In this document: in pieces, positions 1 through 8,716 of the stretch
Layout of the letters: each line of letters opens with the position of its first letter
Position numbering within the stretch: position 1 is the stretch's first letter
Assembly: GCF_013033515.1 (NCBI RefSeq)
Contig: NZ_WQEG01000006.1
Coordinates: 248,001-312,000 of the forward strand
Direction of reading: 5' to 3'
DNA length: 64,000 bases
DNA from: Ruegeria sp. HKCCA6707
Lineage (GTDB): Bacteria > Pseudomonadota > Alphaproteobacteria > Rhodobacterales > Rhodobacteraceae
Translations under genes and position numbers: made by a program
The notes under the pieces: generated by a model
Databases searched by the model: none
What the model was told of the DNA's origin: nothing
The model's input: only the letters and a program-made list of their open reading frames with translations

Positions 1-879
1 CGGGATCTGGCGGCGATGCTCTTTCGGTCCAACGGGGATTTCGCAGAGTTTACCGACGATTGGCGCGTAACGCTCATCTGATGGATCAACCGCAACCGCG
101 CCGTCGCCGAGCATGGTTTCCGGGCGCGTGGTTGCGATCGAGATATAGTCGCGCTCTTCCTCAAGCACGATAGTCCCGTCTTCGTCTCTTTCAACATAGG
201 TGTATGTCTCGCCCCCAGCCAATGGGTATTTGAAGTGCCACATATGCCCGGGCGTTTCGATGTTTTCGACCTCAAGATCCGAGATCGCGGTTTCGAAATG
301 CGGGTCCCAGTTTACCAGACGTTTGCCGCGATAGATCAGGCCCTTTTCGTACATATCGACGAAGACCTTGATGACCGCATCGTGGAAATTGGCCGAGTTC
401 TCGTGTCCCGTGCGCGGATCACCCGCCGCACCGGCCATGGTAAACGCGTTGCGCGACCAGTCGCAGGAGGAGCCGAGACGTTTCAGCTGCTCAACAATCG
501 TCCCGCCATATTCGCCTTTCCATTCCCAGACTTTTTCCAGGAATTTCTCGCGGCCCAACTCGCGTCGACCGGGTTGCTGGGTCAGCATCAGCATCTTCTC
601 CACCTGCATCTGCGTGGCGATGCCTGCGTGGTCTTGCCCGGGCTGCCACAGCGTGTCGAACCCACGCATACGGTGCCAGCGGATCAGGATGTCCTGCAGG
701 GTGTTGTTGAACGCATGGCCCACATGCAGCGCGCCCGTCACGTTGGGGGGCGGGATCATGATGGTGAAGCTTTCGTCGCGCGATTTGTTTGCGCCTGCTT
801 TGAAGGCGCCGGCCTGTTCCCAGGCCTCATAGATGCGGGCCTCGGCCTCGGCCGCGTTGAATGTCTTTTCCATCGCCAT
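1..879 (-). CDS. valS: Valyl-tRNA synthetase, N-terminal part (cut by window edge)
   Basis: Class I aminoacyl-tRNA synthetase that charges tRNA-Val in the cytoplasm. The visible 293 codons are the N-terminal part. The protein begins [20 protein letters not shown] and carries the PPPNVTG-x-LHMGH signature, the valine enzyme's form of the HIGH motif, at about residues 43-55. The frame stays open to base 1, so the editing domain, KMSKS loop and C-terminal coiled coil lie outside the window. ATG at 879 was chosen; a second ATG two codons later is the alternative. It is transcribed leftwards, away from the phyH gene. Confidence 0.95.
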   Translation of the reverse strand, partial: MAMEKTFNAAEAEARIYEAWEQAGAFKAGANKSRDESFTIMIPPPNVTGALHVGHAFNNTLQDILIRWHRMRGFDTLWQPGQDHAGIATQMQVEKMLMLTQQPGRRELGREKFLEKVWEWKGEYGGTIVEQLKRLGSSCDWSRNAFTMAGAAGDPRTGHENSANFHDAVIKVFVDMYEKGLIYRGKRLVNWDPHFETAISDLEVENIETPGHMWHFKYPLAGGETYTYVERDEDGTIVLEEERDYISIATTRPETMLGDGAVAVDPSDERYAPIVGKLCEIPVGPKEHRRQIP

Positions 880-984
880 GGGGTGCGTCCTGCGTCATCA
901 ATCTTGGGTCAGCGCCTGCAATAGCGAATGGAGGCGGGAAGGGAAAGGCCCTGCGCCGCCTGCAGCGTTCAGATACCTGCCTTG

Positions 985-1881
985 CTAGGCGCGTGGCGCA
1001 GACGCCGAATAAAGATGGAGCTGTTCGCTGGCCCCTTGAGCCAACGCTTTGGACTGATCCGCGCGGATGCGTGCATGCAGGTCCAGAGCGTCTGGGGTGA
1101 AGGGTTCAGCTGGTGCCGGAATGTGGATGAAATTGCTTTTGCGGTCCTCGCCTCGCGCCAGAATAGCATAGTCACGATCCGCAACCTTTTGCTGTGCATT
1201 CGGGTTGAGATAGCGGATCGCCAGGCCAATGCGTCGGTCATCCGAGGTATTGGGGCCCGAGCCGTGGATCGTCAGCCCATGATGCAAAGACATCTGGCCA
1301 GGCCGCAACTCGATATGGGTCTTGTCGTCTTCGGCGACGTCAACGGCCACTTCCTGCCCGCGCGACAAAAGGTTGGTGTCCGAGAAGGTATCGTTATGCG
1401 GCAGGATCGGGTTTTTGTGGCTGCCCGCCACGAAATCCATGCACCCGCTCTCGACCGTTGCGGGCGACAGCGCAACCCAGGCAGTGACCTGATCGGGGGT
1501 TTCGCCCATCCCCCAATAAGTCAGGTCCTGGTGCATGCCTACAATCTGCTTGGTCTTGGGTTCCTTGATGAAAAACTCAGCCGACCATAGCAAAAGATCT
1601 GGCCCCAAAATCCCTTCGACGACATCCAAAATACGCGGGTCCAGCGCGATACCTGCGGCCAGAGGTATCACCACATGCGCGTTGACGCGTTTATACATGT
1701 TCAACGGCAGGGGCAGGTCCGCTGTGCGCCAGTTGGCCTCAAGCGTTTCCAACTCAGACCGGAGCTGGCCAGCTTCAACAGTGTCAAACACAGTGATCGG
1801 GAAAGCATATCCGTCTTGCCAGTAAGACTCGACCGTCTGTGCATCAAGACGCCCGTTCGACAAGGAAACAGATGTGGGCAT
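985..1881 (-). CDS. Phytanoyl-CoA dioxygenase (PhyH) family protein
   Basis: Predicted Fe(II)/2-oxoglutarate-dependent oxygenase of 298 residues, about the usual length. The metal-binding facial triad is visible as H117-x-D119 in GMHQD and H206 in HGSGPN, followed by an arginine near residue 216 in the position that binds the 2-oxoglutarate carboxylate. The aspartate in HxD points to a hydroxylase; halogenases of this fold lack it. The substrate is unknown; marine alphaproteobacteria carry many PhyH paralogues acting on small metabolites. It lies alone between valS and a divergent CoxL-type gene, so context does not identify the substrate. Confidence 0.85.
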   Translation of the reverse strand: MPTSVSLSNGRLDAQTVESYWQDGYAFPITVFDTVEAGQLRSELETLEANWRTADLPLPLNMYKRVNAHVVIPLAAGIALDPRILDVVEGILGPDLLLWSAEFFIKEPKTKQIVGMHQDLTYWGMGETPDQVTAWVALSPATVESGCMDFVAGSHKNPILPHNDTFSDTNLLSRGQEVAVDVAEDDKTHIELRPGQMSLHHGLTIHGSGPNTSDDRRIGLAIRYLNPNAQQKVADRDYAILARGEDRKSNFIHIPAPAEPFTPDALDLHARIRADQSKALAQGASEQLHLYSASAPRA

Positions 1882-2059
1882 GTGAACCTCCGCAGGCTAG
1901 GGTATTGAGGAGCGTAGAACCGGCGCAAGCCATCGCGCTACGCGCATTCGAGACATCAATGTCGTATTCAGACCACCGCAATGGATTTTCTGCGGCCACT
2001 GGACATGAGCAACCGCCAAGCTAGGCTGCACATGCAGAAAGAAGGCTAAGGATTCCCCA

Positions 2060-4351
2060 ATGGAAAAGTTCGGCAAAAGCCAACCCGTTATCCGGGTCGA
2101 AGATCAACGGTTTCTGACCGGGGCAGGCAGCTACATGGATGATATCGTGCCCGAAGGCGCTCTCTACGCTGCCTTTCTGCGTAGCCCTGTGGCGCATGCC
2201 GAGATTGCCGCGTTGGACCTTGAGGCGGCTCGCCAGGCCGAAGGCGTACGATTGGTGATGACGTTGGAGGATCTGGCCGCTGCTGGTGTCGACACAGTGA
2301 TGAACGCGGCCACGGTTCCCAACCGGGATGGTACCAAAGCTGCCGCGCCCGAGCGTCATATGCTGGCCAAGGATCGTGTGCGTTTCGTGGGTGAGCCCGT
2401 GGCGGTTATCATCGCCGAAACGCTTACGCAGGCCCGTGATGCCGTCGAGCTTATCGAATTGGAAACCAATGACTTGCCGGTCAAATTGGATGTGGAATCG
2501 GGCGGCGTGACCTTGCACCCAGAGGCGCCGGATAACCGCGCCTTTGACTGGGATCTGGGTGATGCCGAAGCCACGCAGGCCGCGTTCGACGCGGCGGCGC
2601 ATACTGTCGCGCTTGATGTGGCTGACAACCGGGTCATCGCCAGCTCAATCGAACCGCGCGGGTGCCAGGCCAATTGGGTCAATGGCCGGTTGCACTTTTC
2701 CTATGGCGGTCAGGGCGTCTGGGGGATGAAAGCGCAGCTGGTTCAGAAACTGAAACTGGATGCTGAAGCCATCCGCGTGACCACAGGTGACGTTGGCGGT
2801 GGGTTCGGGATGAAGGCGATGCCCTATCCCGAATATTTCTCAGTCGCCGCTGCGGCGATCAAGCTGGGCCAAGCGGTGCATTGGATGTCGGACCGATCCG
2901 AGGCGATGGTGTCGGACCATCACGGGCGTGATTTGACCTCGTTGGCCGAGCTGGCCTTTGACGCTGATCACAAGATCACGGCCTATCGGGTCCACAGCAA
3001 GATCAATCTTGGCGCATATAACAGCCATTTTGCGCAGGCCATCCAAACCTCGTTGTTCAGCAAGGTGTTGATGGGCGTTTATGACGTGCAGACCACCTAT
3101 TTGCGGGTCGAGGGCTTCTTTACCAACACCACCCAGGTTGATGCCTATCGCGGTGCCGGCCGTCCCGAAGCGATCTATGTGCTGGAGCGTGTCATGGACC
3201 GCGCGGCGCGTGAGCTGGGCGTTGATCCGTGGGAGCTGCGGCGCAAGAACTTCATCCGGCCTGGCAATTTCCCTTACGTCTCGGCCACAGGTGAGACCTA
3301 TGACGTGGGCGATTTCGACATGGTGCTGGCGCGCGCAGGTGCGCAGGTCGAAGGGTTTGCCGACCGCAAGGCTGCGGATGCGGAACGCGGTCTGATCCGT
3401 GGGCAGGGCCTGTGTTACTATATCGAAAGCATTCTGGGTGACCCTTCCGAAGGCGCAAAGGTCGAATTTTGCGAGGATGGGACCGTGAAACTTTACGTCG
3501 GCACCCAGTCAAACGGGCAGGGGCATGAGACGGTCTATACCCATTTCCTGTCGGATCAGACGGGCATCCCCGCGGACCGGATCCGCGTTTTACAGGGTGA
3601 TTCTGATCTCATGGCGCAAGGGGGTGGCACCGGCGGGTCACGCTCAGTGACGACACAAAGCAACGCAACACTGGTGACTGTTGACCGAATGGTATCGGCA
3701 TTCCTGGCATATCTGGCGGACAAGATCGGTGTCGCAGAGGAGGATATCAGCTTTGATCATGAGACATTCCGCGCGCCGGGCTCGAACCTGACGCCCACTC
3801 TGATCGAGGTGGCCGAGATGGCCCGTGCCGATGGGCGCGACGACCTGTTGCAGCATCAGGCACGCGCGACGCTTGAGGCGCGCAGCTTTCCAAATGGCGC
3901 GCATGTTGCCGAAATCGTGATAGATTCTTACACCGGCGAAACCTGGGTCGATCGCTATGTGGTGGTCGATGATTTTGGTAATTTGATCAACCCGATGTTG
4001 GCCGAAGGTCAAGTGCATGGCGGGGTGGTGCAGGGTATCGGTCAGGCCTTGACCGAGCATGTTGTGCATGACGAAAGCGGGCAACTACTCACGGCTTCGT
4101 TCATGGATTACGCCTTGCCCCGCGCGGCAGACATACCCATGATTGAGTTTACCTCGGCGCCGGTACCGTCAACCGCCAACCCGATGGGGATGAAAGGCTG
4201 TGGCGAGGCAGGCACCGTGGGCGCACTGGCTGCGGTTGCGAATGCGGTTCAGGATGCGCTCTGGGATTACGGGGTGCGGCAGGCTGACATGCCTTTCACA
4301 CCTCATCGAGTATGGGAATTGCTGACGCATGGTTCTGTCGCGGCTGAGTAG
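2060..4351 (+). CDS. Form II CoxL-like molybdopterin hydroxylase large subunit
   Basis: Large, molybdenum-binding subunit of the xanthine oxidase/aerobic CO dehydrogenase family, 763 residues. It has the N-terminal hammerhead domain (about residues 15-130) and the molybdopterin-binding domain with GGGFGMK near residue 247. The active-site loop reads AYRGAGR (residues 362-368), the form II signature; true CO-oxidising form I enzymes have AYxCSFR. A GCGEAG segment near the C-terminus carries the expected catalytic glutamate. No medium (FAD) or small (2Fe-2S) subunit gene is adjacent, so partners must be encoded elsewhere. The substrate is unknown; calling it a CO dehydrogenase would overstate the evidence. 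Confidence 0.9.
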   Translation: MEKFGKSQPVIRVEDQRFLTGAGSYMDDIVPEGALYAAFLRSPVAHAEIAALDLEAARQAEGVRLVMTLEDLAAAGVDTVMNAATVPNRDGTKAAAPERHMLAKDRVRFVGEPVAVIIAETLTQARDAVELIELETNDLPVKLDVESGGVTLHPEAPDNRAFDWDLGDAEATQAAFDAAAHTVALDVADNRVIASSIEPRGCQANWVNGRLHFSYGGQGVWGMKAQLVQKLKLDAEAIRVTTGDVGGGFGMKAMPYPEYFSVAAAAIKLGQAVHWMSDRSEAMVSDHHGRDLTSLAELAFDADHKITAYRVHSKINLGAYNSHFAQAIQTSLFSKVLMGVYDVQTTYLRVEGFFTNTTQVDAYRGAGRPEAIYVLERVMDRAARELGVDPWELRRKNFIRPGNFPYVSATGETYDVGDFDMVLARAGAQVEGFADRKAADAERGLIRGQGLCYYIESILGDPSEGAKVEFCEDGTVKLYVGTQSNGQGHETVYTHFLSDQTGIPADRIRVLQGDSDLMAQGGGTGGSRSVTTQSNATLVTVDRMVSAFLAYLADKIGVAEEDISFDHETFRAPGSNLTPTLIEVAEMARADGRDDLLQHQARATLEARSFPNGAHVAEIVIDSYTGETWVDRYVVVDDFGNLINPMLAEGQVHGGVVQGIGQALTEHVVHDESGQLLTASFMDYALPRAADIPMIEFTSAPVPSTANPMGMKGCGEAGTVGALAAVANAVQDALWDYGVRQADMPFTPHRVWELLTHGSVAAE

Positions 4352-5405
4352 AAAGGTTCTGGGATGGCTCGGACGGCCTCTGCGGTCCGAGCATTCAGCA
4401 GAAACGCGCCACCGCGAACCAATCAGCCACGTGATCATTCTGGACGGCACCATGTCCACGCTGGAGCCTGGCTATGAGACCCATGCAGGCCAAACCCTGC
4501 GGTTGTGTAGCGAGATGGGCAGCAAGGTTTCGGTCTTCTACGAATCCGGTGTGCAGTGGGAAAGCTGGAAATCCTCTCTCGACGTGATGATGGGGCGGGG
4601 TATCAACCGTCAGATCCGGCGGGCTTACGGGTATCTGGCATCGCGCTACAAACCCGGCGACAAGATCTTTTTCATTGGCTACTCGCGTGGCGCCTATGGC
4701 GTCCGCAGCCTGGCGGGTGTCATAGATGAGATCGGCCTGCTCAAGGCCGAGCACGCCACGGTTCGCAATATCAAGCAGGCCTACCGCCACTATGAATGCA
4801 ATTCGCATGGCAAGGCTGCGGCAGCCTTCAGTCAGGCGTTTTGTCATGAGGACGTGGCGATCGAAATGGTCGGGGTCTGGGACACCGTCAAGGCTCTGGG
4901 GCTACGCTTGCCGTTATTGTGGCGCTGGGCCGAAGAGCGTCATTCTTTCCACAACCACCAACTTGGGCCCGCCACGCGTCATGGTTACCATGCAATGGCG
5001 TTGGACGAGACCCGCGAGGTGTTCGAGCCCGTGTTATGGAAATGCACACCCGACTTCAAAGGACATATCGAACAGGTCTGGTTTCGCGGTACGCATGGGG
5101 ATGTGGGTGGCCAGCTGAACGGCTTTGAAGAGGCCCGACCGCTGAGCAATATCTCGTTGATCTGGATGCTGGACAAGGCCGAGCTGCACGGTCTGCCGCT
5201 GCCCGAAGGCTGGCGCGACCGATTTCCCGTCGACGCCGCGGCCCGTTCGGTGGGGACTTGGCGGGGCTGGGGAAAGATCTTTTTGCTGCGCAAACATCGC
5301 AAGGTTGGACGTGACCGGTCAGAAAGCCTGCACGACTCGGTGTCATTGGACGAGTTACCCGGCTGGGTACAGACGCCGGATTTGCTTTCGCAGCAAGTTC
5401 ACTGA
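4329..5405 (+). CDS. DUF2235 alpha/beta-hydrolase domain protein
   Basis: A 358-residue protein of the DUF2235 family, the alpha/beta-hydrolase fold also found in Tle1-type type VI lipase effectors. The catalytic triad can be read as S119 in GYSRG, D185 in GVWDT and H256 in GTHGDVGG. It overlaps the end of the coxL-like gene by 23 bases in another frame, so the two are probably co-transcribed or translationally coupled. No signal peptide, PAAR or VgrG gene is present, so a housekeeping hydrolase is more likely than a secreted effector. Its natural ester substrate is unknown. Confidence 0.85.
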   Translation: MVLSRLSRKVLGWLGRPLRSEHSAETRHREPISHVIILDGTMSTLEPGYETHAGQTLRLCSEMGSKVSVFYESGVQWESWKSSLDVMMGRGINRQIRRAYGYLASRYKPGDKIFFIGYSRGAYGVRSLAGVIDEIGLLKAEHATVRNIKQAYRHYECNSHGKAAAAFSQAFCHEDVAIEMVGVWDTVKALGLRLPLLWRWAEERHSFHNHQLGPATRHGYHAMALDETREVFEPVLWKCTPDFKGHIEQVWFRGTHGDVGGQLNGFEEARPLSNISLIWMLDKAELHGLPLPEGWRDRFPVDAAARSVGTWRGWGKIFLLRKHRKVGRDRSESLHDSVSLDELPGWVQTPDLLSQQVH

Positions 5406-6044
5406 TCAATCAAATGTTGTCGGGTGGCCGGTATTGGCCGAGAAAGCAGCCTGGATGTCAGCTGGAATATTGCGCGTAAGCGACAGCTCGGGCAGGGCAT
5501 CCGGGGCAAAGAAGGCAACGTCGCTGGTTTCTGTTCCAGGCTTTGGTTCACCGCTGTTTTGTGGATCGCACAGAAAGAACAGTTTGTAGAAATCCCGCGC
5601 ATCTGCCGGATAGGGATGACGCGCCTTATGACGCAGGGCATAAAGTTGGCGCGCCTCTACCTTGAGGCCAGCTTCTTCCCAAACCTCGCGTTCGATGTTT
5701 TCAGCGGGCGAGCTTCCAATATCGGCAAATCCGCCCGGCATGGCCCATTTCCCGTCACTGCGCTCGCGCACCAAAAGAATGTGTCCGTCCCGGATAACCG
5801 CGCCACGAATGTCGACGCTGGGTGTGGCATAACCGGCAGTGTGCTTCGGGATCAGCCCTTCAAAATGCGCAAGCGGCACCCGCCCCAGATCAGCCAGCAT
5901 GGAACGCGCAATGACTGCAATTTCGTCATAGCGTTCCCGGTCGAATGGGTTCTCGGTAAAATGCTGGCCGGTTTCGGCCAGCGCCAAAAGCCTTTTTGCG
6001 CGTGCCAGCCAGGTATCCTCGATCGCAGTCGGATCCTGGCGCAT
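5406..6044 (-). CDS. Nudix hydrolase with N-terminal helical domain
   Basis: Predicted nucleoside-diphosphate-derivative pyrophosphatase of about 212 residues. A complete Nudix box is present: GGFADIGxSPxEN, then REVWEEAGL, with the metal-binding glutamates in REVWEE. An N-terminal helical segment of about 60 residues (LARAKRLLALAETG onward) is like that of ADP-ribose pyrophosphatase-like Nudix proteins. The start at 6044 (MRQDPTAIED) is preferred; an upstream in-frame start would add 23 low-complexity residues and run into gcrA. It lies 5 bases downstream of gcrA on the same strand and converges on the DUF2235 gene. Confidence 0.85.
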   Translation of the reverse strand: MRQDPTAIEDTWLARAKRLLALAETGQHFTENPFDRERYDEIAVIARSMLADLGRVPLAHFEGLIPKHTAGYATPSVDIRGAVIRDGHILLVRERSDGKWAMPGGFADIGSSPAENIEREVWEEAGLKVEARQLYALRHKARHPYPADARDFYKLFFLCDPQNSGEPKPGTETSDVAFFAPDALPELSLTRNIPADIQAAFSANTGHPTTFD

Positions 6045-6049
6045 CGGTG

Positions 6050-6619
6050 TTAACGACGGCGGTCGCGGCGCGAGCTCATGGGTTGGAAGGCGACACCCAC
6101 GTGCGCCTCGCAATAGGGTTTGCCCGCCTCGACCGGCAGGCCGCAGAACCAGAAATCCTCGGTCGCGGGGTCACCCACAGGCCATTTGCAGGTCTTCTCG
6201 GTCAACTCCATCAGCGTCAGCTTTTTGGCCTTCTTCTCGACCTCGTTGACCTTGGCCAAAGCCTCGGGGCTGATCTCGTTGGCCGAGGGCTGCGGCGGCA
6301 GCGGTTGACCGGCCGGGATGATCTGACGGCGGGCCGGGGTTGCGGGTTTCGCTTCGGGGGCAGGAACTGGGCGTGCGGGTTCGGTCTTGGGTGCGGGCTT
6401 TGGCTTGGCCTCGGCCTTGGGCGCGGGGGCCGGTTTCTCCTTCGGCTCGGCCTTGGCCGGGCTTGCGCCGGTGGCGCGGTTCGACAGGCCCAGACGGTGG
6501 ACCTTGCCGATCACCGCATTGCGGGTCACGCCACCCAGTTCTTTGGCGATCTGGCTGGCCGACTGGCCCTCGCCCCACATCTTTTTCAGCAGCTCTACAC
6601 GCTCGTCAGTCCAGGACAT
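6050..6619 (-). CDS. gcrA: GcrA cell-cycle regulator
   Basis: Sigma70-dependent transcriptional co-activator whose activity depends on GANTC methylation by CcrM; it controls cell-cycle genes in alphaproteobacteria. The N-terminus MSWTDERVELLKKMW, then SASQIAKELGGVTRNAVIGK, is the highly conserved GcrA DNA-binding region. A lysine/alanine/proline-rich linker (about residues 55-125) leads to the C-terminal RNA-polymerase-interacting domain with CKWPVGDP and FCG. The second of two adjacent ATGs was chosen because GcrA proteins begin MSWT. The 189-residue length fits the family. Confidence 0.95.
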   Translation of the reverse strand: MSWTDERVELLKKMWGEGQSASQIAKELGGVTRNAVIGKVHRLGLSNRATGASPAKAEPKEKPAPAPKAEAKPKPAPKTEPARPVPAPEAKPATPARRQIIPAGQPLPPQPSANEISPEALAKVNEVEKKAKKLTLMELTEKTCKWPVGDPATEDFWFCGLPVEAGKPYCEAHVGVAFQPMSSRRDRRR

Positions 6620-6744
6620 CATTTGCCTTTCAAAAGCGGAAAGCGGCCCCGGATTCGGGCCGCCTTGGGAAATCGTCTCAGCGCCCTATTCTAATCACTG
6701 CGGCCCGAGTTACAAGCGGTCTTCGAATCAGGTAAGGGCAGCAC

Positions 6745-7548
6745 ATGCAAAATCTCATGGATCAGGATGCGCGCCGCTTTGGCGCGGTGAATTGGATGGG
6801 CCTTTACACGCTGGCACAGCGCGAGACCCTTCGTTTTCTGTCGGTCTGGACGCAAACCCTGCTGGCCCCTTTGGTGACAGCGGGATTGTTCCTGCTGATC
6901 TTCAATATCGCCATCGGTCCGAGCCGATCTGACGTGATGGGCGTGCCGTTTCTGACCTTTCTGGCCCCGGGCATCATGATGATGACGGTGATTCAGAATG
7001 CCTTTGCCAATACCTCGTCGTCGATGGTGATTTCGAAGGTGCAGGGCAATATCGTTGATACACTTATGCCGCCCCTCTCACCGCTCGAGATCCTGCTGGG
7101 CTATCTGGCCGGAGGTATCGCGCGGGGCGTTCTGATCGCGCTAGCGGTTGCCAGCGCCCTGGCGCTTGTGCTGGGCATTGTGCCGCAACATCCACTGATT
7201 GCGCTGGTCTTTGTCGCGCTTGGGGGTGCTTTCATGGGGGCGTTGGGATTGTTTGCCGGGATATTCGCCAATAAGTTCGATCAGATGGCCGCGATCACCA
7301 ATTTCATAGTGACCCCTTTGGCCTTTCTGTCCGGAACCTTCTACTCGGTCGAGGCATTGCCACCGTTGCTGAACCGCCTGAGCCACGTCAACCCGGTCTT
7401 CTATCTGATCGACGGGCTACGGTACGGCATGATCGGAGTATCCGACGGCGCGCCAATGCTGGGCTTTCTCGTCTGTACCCTGGCGACCTTGTTGGTCTGC
7501 GCCGTCACCTGGCAGATGATCCGCACAGGCTATCGGCTCAAAGCCTGA
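6745..7548 (+). CDS. ABC-2 type transporter permease
   Basis: Inner-membrane permease of 267 residues with about six hydrophobic segments and the ABC-2 permease pattern, including the FLSGTFYSVEALP segment near residue 190. Proteins of this family export lipids, polysaccharides or drugs. No ATPase gene is adjacent: it is divergent from gcrA and its last 19 bases overlap the convergent EamA gene. The ATPase partner must therefore be encoded elsewhere, and the cargo cannot be inferred. Confidence 0.88.
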   Translation: MQNLMDQDARRFGAVNWMGLYTLAQRETLRFLSVWTQTLLAPLVTAGLFLLIFNIAIGPSRSDVMGVPFLTFLAPGIMMMTVIQNAFANTSSSMVISKVQGNIVDTLMPPLSPLEILLGYLAGGIARGVLIALAVASALALVLGIVPQHPLIALVFVALGGAFMGALGLFAGIFANKFDQMAAITNFIVTPLAFLSGTFYSVEALPPLLNRLSHVNPVFYLIDGLRYGMIGVSDGAPMLGFLVCTLATLLVCAVTWQMIRTGYRLKA

Positions 7549-8423
7549 CGCTGACGGGCTTCGCGCCAGACCAGGATCAGACCACCGGTCAGGATGATGG
7601 CAGAGCCGATCAGGCTGACGCCGTCGGGGATGACGTCGAAAACCGCAAAGTCGTACAATGCGGCAAAGATCAGTGTCGCATAACTGATCGGCGCTACAAA
7701 AGACGCATCGGCCCGGGCCATGCCGTTTACAAAACAGGCTTGCGCGCAGGCCATAAGCACACCAATTGCGGCCAGCGCCACCCATTGCGCGGGCGTTGGC
7801 ATCTGAAACACAAAGCTCACCGCAATAGACGCGATCACCAGACCCATCGAGTTATTGATCAGTAAGATCTGGATCGGCGGCTCGCGGCCCGACAGTTTCT
7901 TGATAAAGATCAACTCCATCCCGATCACCATCGCGGCGGTCAGAGCCAAAAGCGCGGCGGGCTGAAAACTGGCGGGGGTTGGACGCAACAGGATCAGTGC
8001 ACCCGCAAGGGCGACGGCGGCGGCCAGCCAGCGCCATGGGCCAATCCGCTCCTTCAGAAGCGGGATAGCCAAGACCATGGCGAAAACCGGGTTCAGGAAA
8101 GAAATCGCGGTGGCATCGGCAATCGGGATAAAGGCGACCGAAGCAAATATCAGTGTGATGCCCAGCCAGCCAAAGCTCGTGCGCCCCACATGCAGCCCCC
8201 AATGCGGGCGCACCAGTTTTGGGCGCAGCACGCCCACGGCGCTGGCTATCACAACGAAGGCAAACAGAAATCGGCCATGGCTGATCTGCATCGGATGCAT
8301 CGCAGGACCCAACGCATCGGTCCCCAAGGCTTTGGCCAGAAGGGTGGTGGCGGCAAGCAATGCGCTGGCCGCAAATATCAAGACAGCCGCAAGCGGCGGG
8401 TTATGGGCCTTGGCAACAAACAT
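7530..8423 (-). CDS. EamA/DMT family permease
   Basis: Drug/metabolite-transporter superfamily permease of about 297 residues with ten predicted membrane segments arranged as two EamA repeats. Typical sequence includes FLNPVFAMVLAIPLLKERIGPWRW in the first repeat and a matching glycine/alanine-rich second repeat ending LILVWREARQ. The ATG at 8423 is preferred because the hydrophobic region begins a few residues later; a GTG at 8471 would add 16 residues. The 3' end overlaps the ABC-2 permease gene by 19 bases. The substrate is unknown. Confidence 0.85.
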   Translation of the reverse strand: MFVAKAHNPPLAAVLIFAASALLAATTLLAKALGTDALGPAMHPMQISHGRFLFAFVVIASAVGVLRPKLVRPHWGLHVGRTSFGWLGITLIFASVAFIPIADATAISFLNPVFAMVLAIPLLKERIGPWRWLAAAVALAGALILLRPTPASFQPAALLALTAAMVIGMELIFIKKLSGREPPIQILLINNSMGLVIASIAVSFVFQMPTPAQWVALAAIGVLMACAQACFVNGMARADASFVAPISYATLIFAALYDFAVFDVIPDGVSLIGSAIILTGGLILVWREARQRQALSR

Positions 8424-8442
8424 CTGCCACCGGTGCGCCACC

Positions 8443-8460
8443 GCTTGCCAAATGGCAAGC
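8443..8460. promoter_or_regulatory. Perfect 8-bp inverted repeat upstream of the EamA start
   Basis: GCTTGCCA-aa-TGGCAAGC lies about 20 bases upstream of the preferred EamA start codon. It could be an operator. It would be within the coding region if the earlier GTG start at 8471 were used. Confidence 0.35.
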
Positions 8461-8545
8461 CTGAAAGTCACGTCTCAGGTTGAAATTTTGCCCGTTGAAA
8501 GATTTGGGGTTTTCGCACAGGCTGGGCCCGTTTATACGCCGCTCC

Positions 8546-8599
8546 ATGGTCAAACTTGCACATATCCTGCGCCTCCGACGTCGACGCTTTTACGCGTAA
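8546..8599 (+). CDS. Putative Arg-rich leader peptide upstream of argD
   Basis: A 17-codon ORF, MVKLAHILRLRRRRFYA, has five arginine codons, four of them consecutive (CGA CGT CGA CGC). It ends 117 bases before argD. The stop codon is followed at once by a short G+C-rich inverted match (ACGC/GCGT) and a run of six T, as expected of an attenuator. No clear Shine-Dalgarno precedes the ATG; a possible -10 (TTATAC, 8532-8537) sits so close that the transcript could be leaderless. This is an inference from position and codon content and may be chance. Confidence 0.35.
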   Translation: MVKLAHILRLRRRRFYA

Positions 8600-8716
8600 C
8601 CGGCGTTTTTTGATCTTTTGTGCTGATTATGCGGCACGATCCTCACCAAATATGTTGACGAAGATGGGCCGAGTGTTTCACTCACGAGGCTCAAGAAATC
8701 TGAAAAGGATGATCCG

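Noticed and set aside
2021..2602. 193-codon frame on the minus strand
   Set aside because: It is antisense to the CoxL-type gene and has the histidine- and glutamine-rich composition of a shadow frame.
2060..4351. Carbon monoxide dehydrogenase (form I)
   Set aside because: The active-site loop is AYRGAGR, not AYxCSFR, and coxM/coxS are absent.
4329..5405. Type VI secretion lipase effector
   Set aside because: DUF2235 occurs in Tle1 effectors, but no secretion, VgrG, PAAR or immunity gene is near.
6600..6745. Possible small gene between gcrA and the ABC permease
   Set aside because: Only short open frames without start signals; best read as the divergent promoter region.
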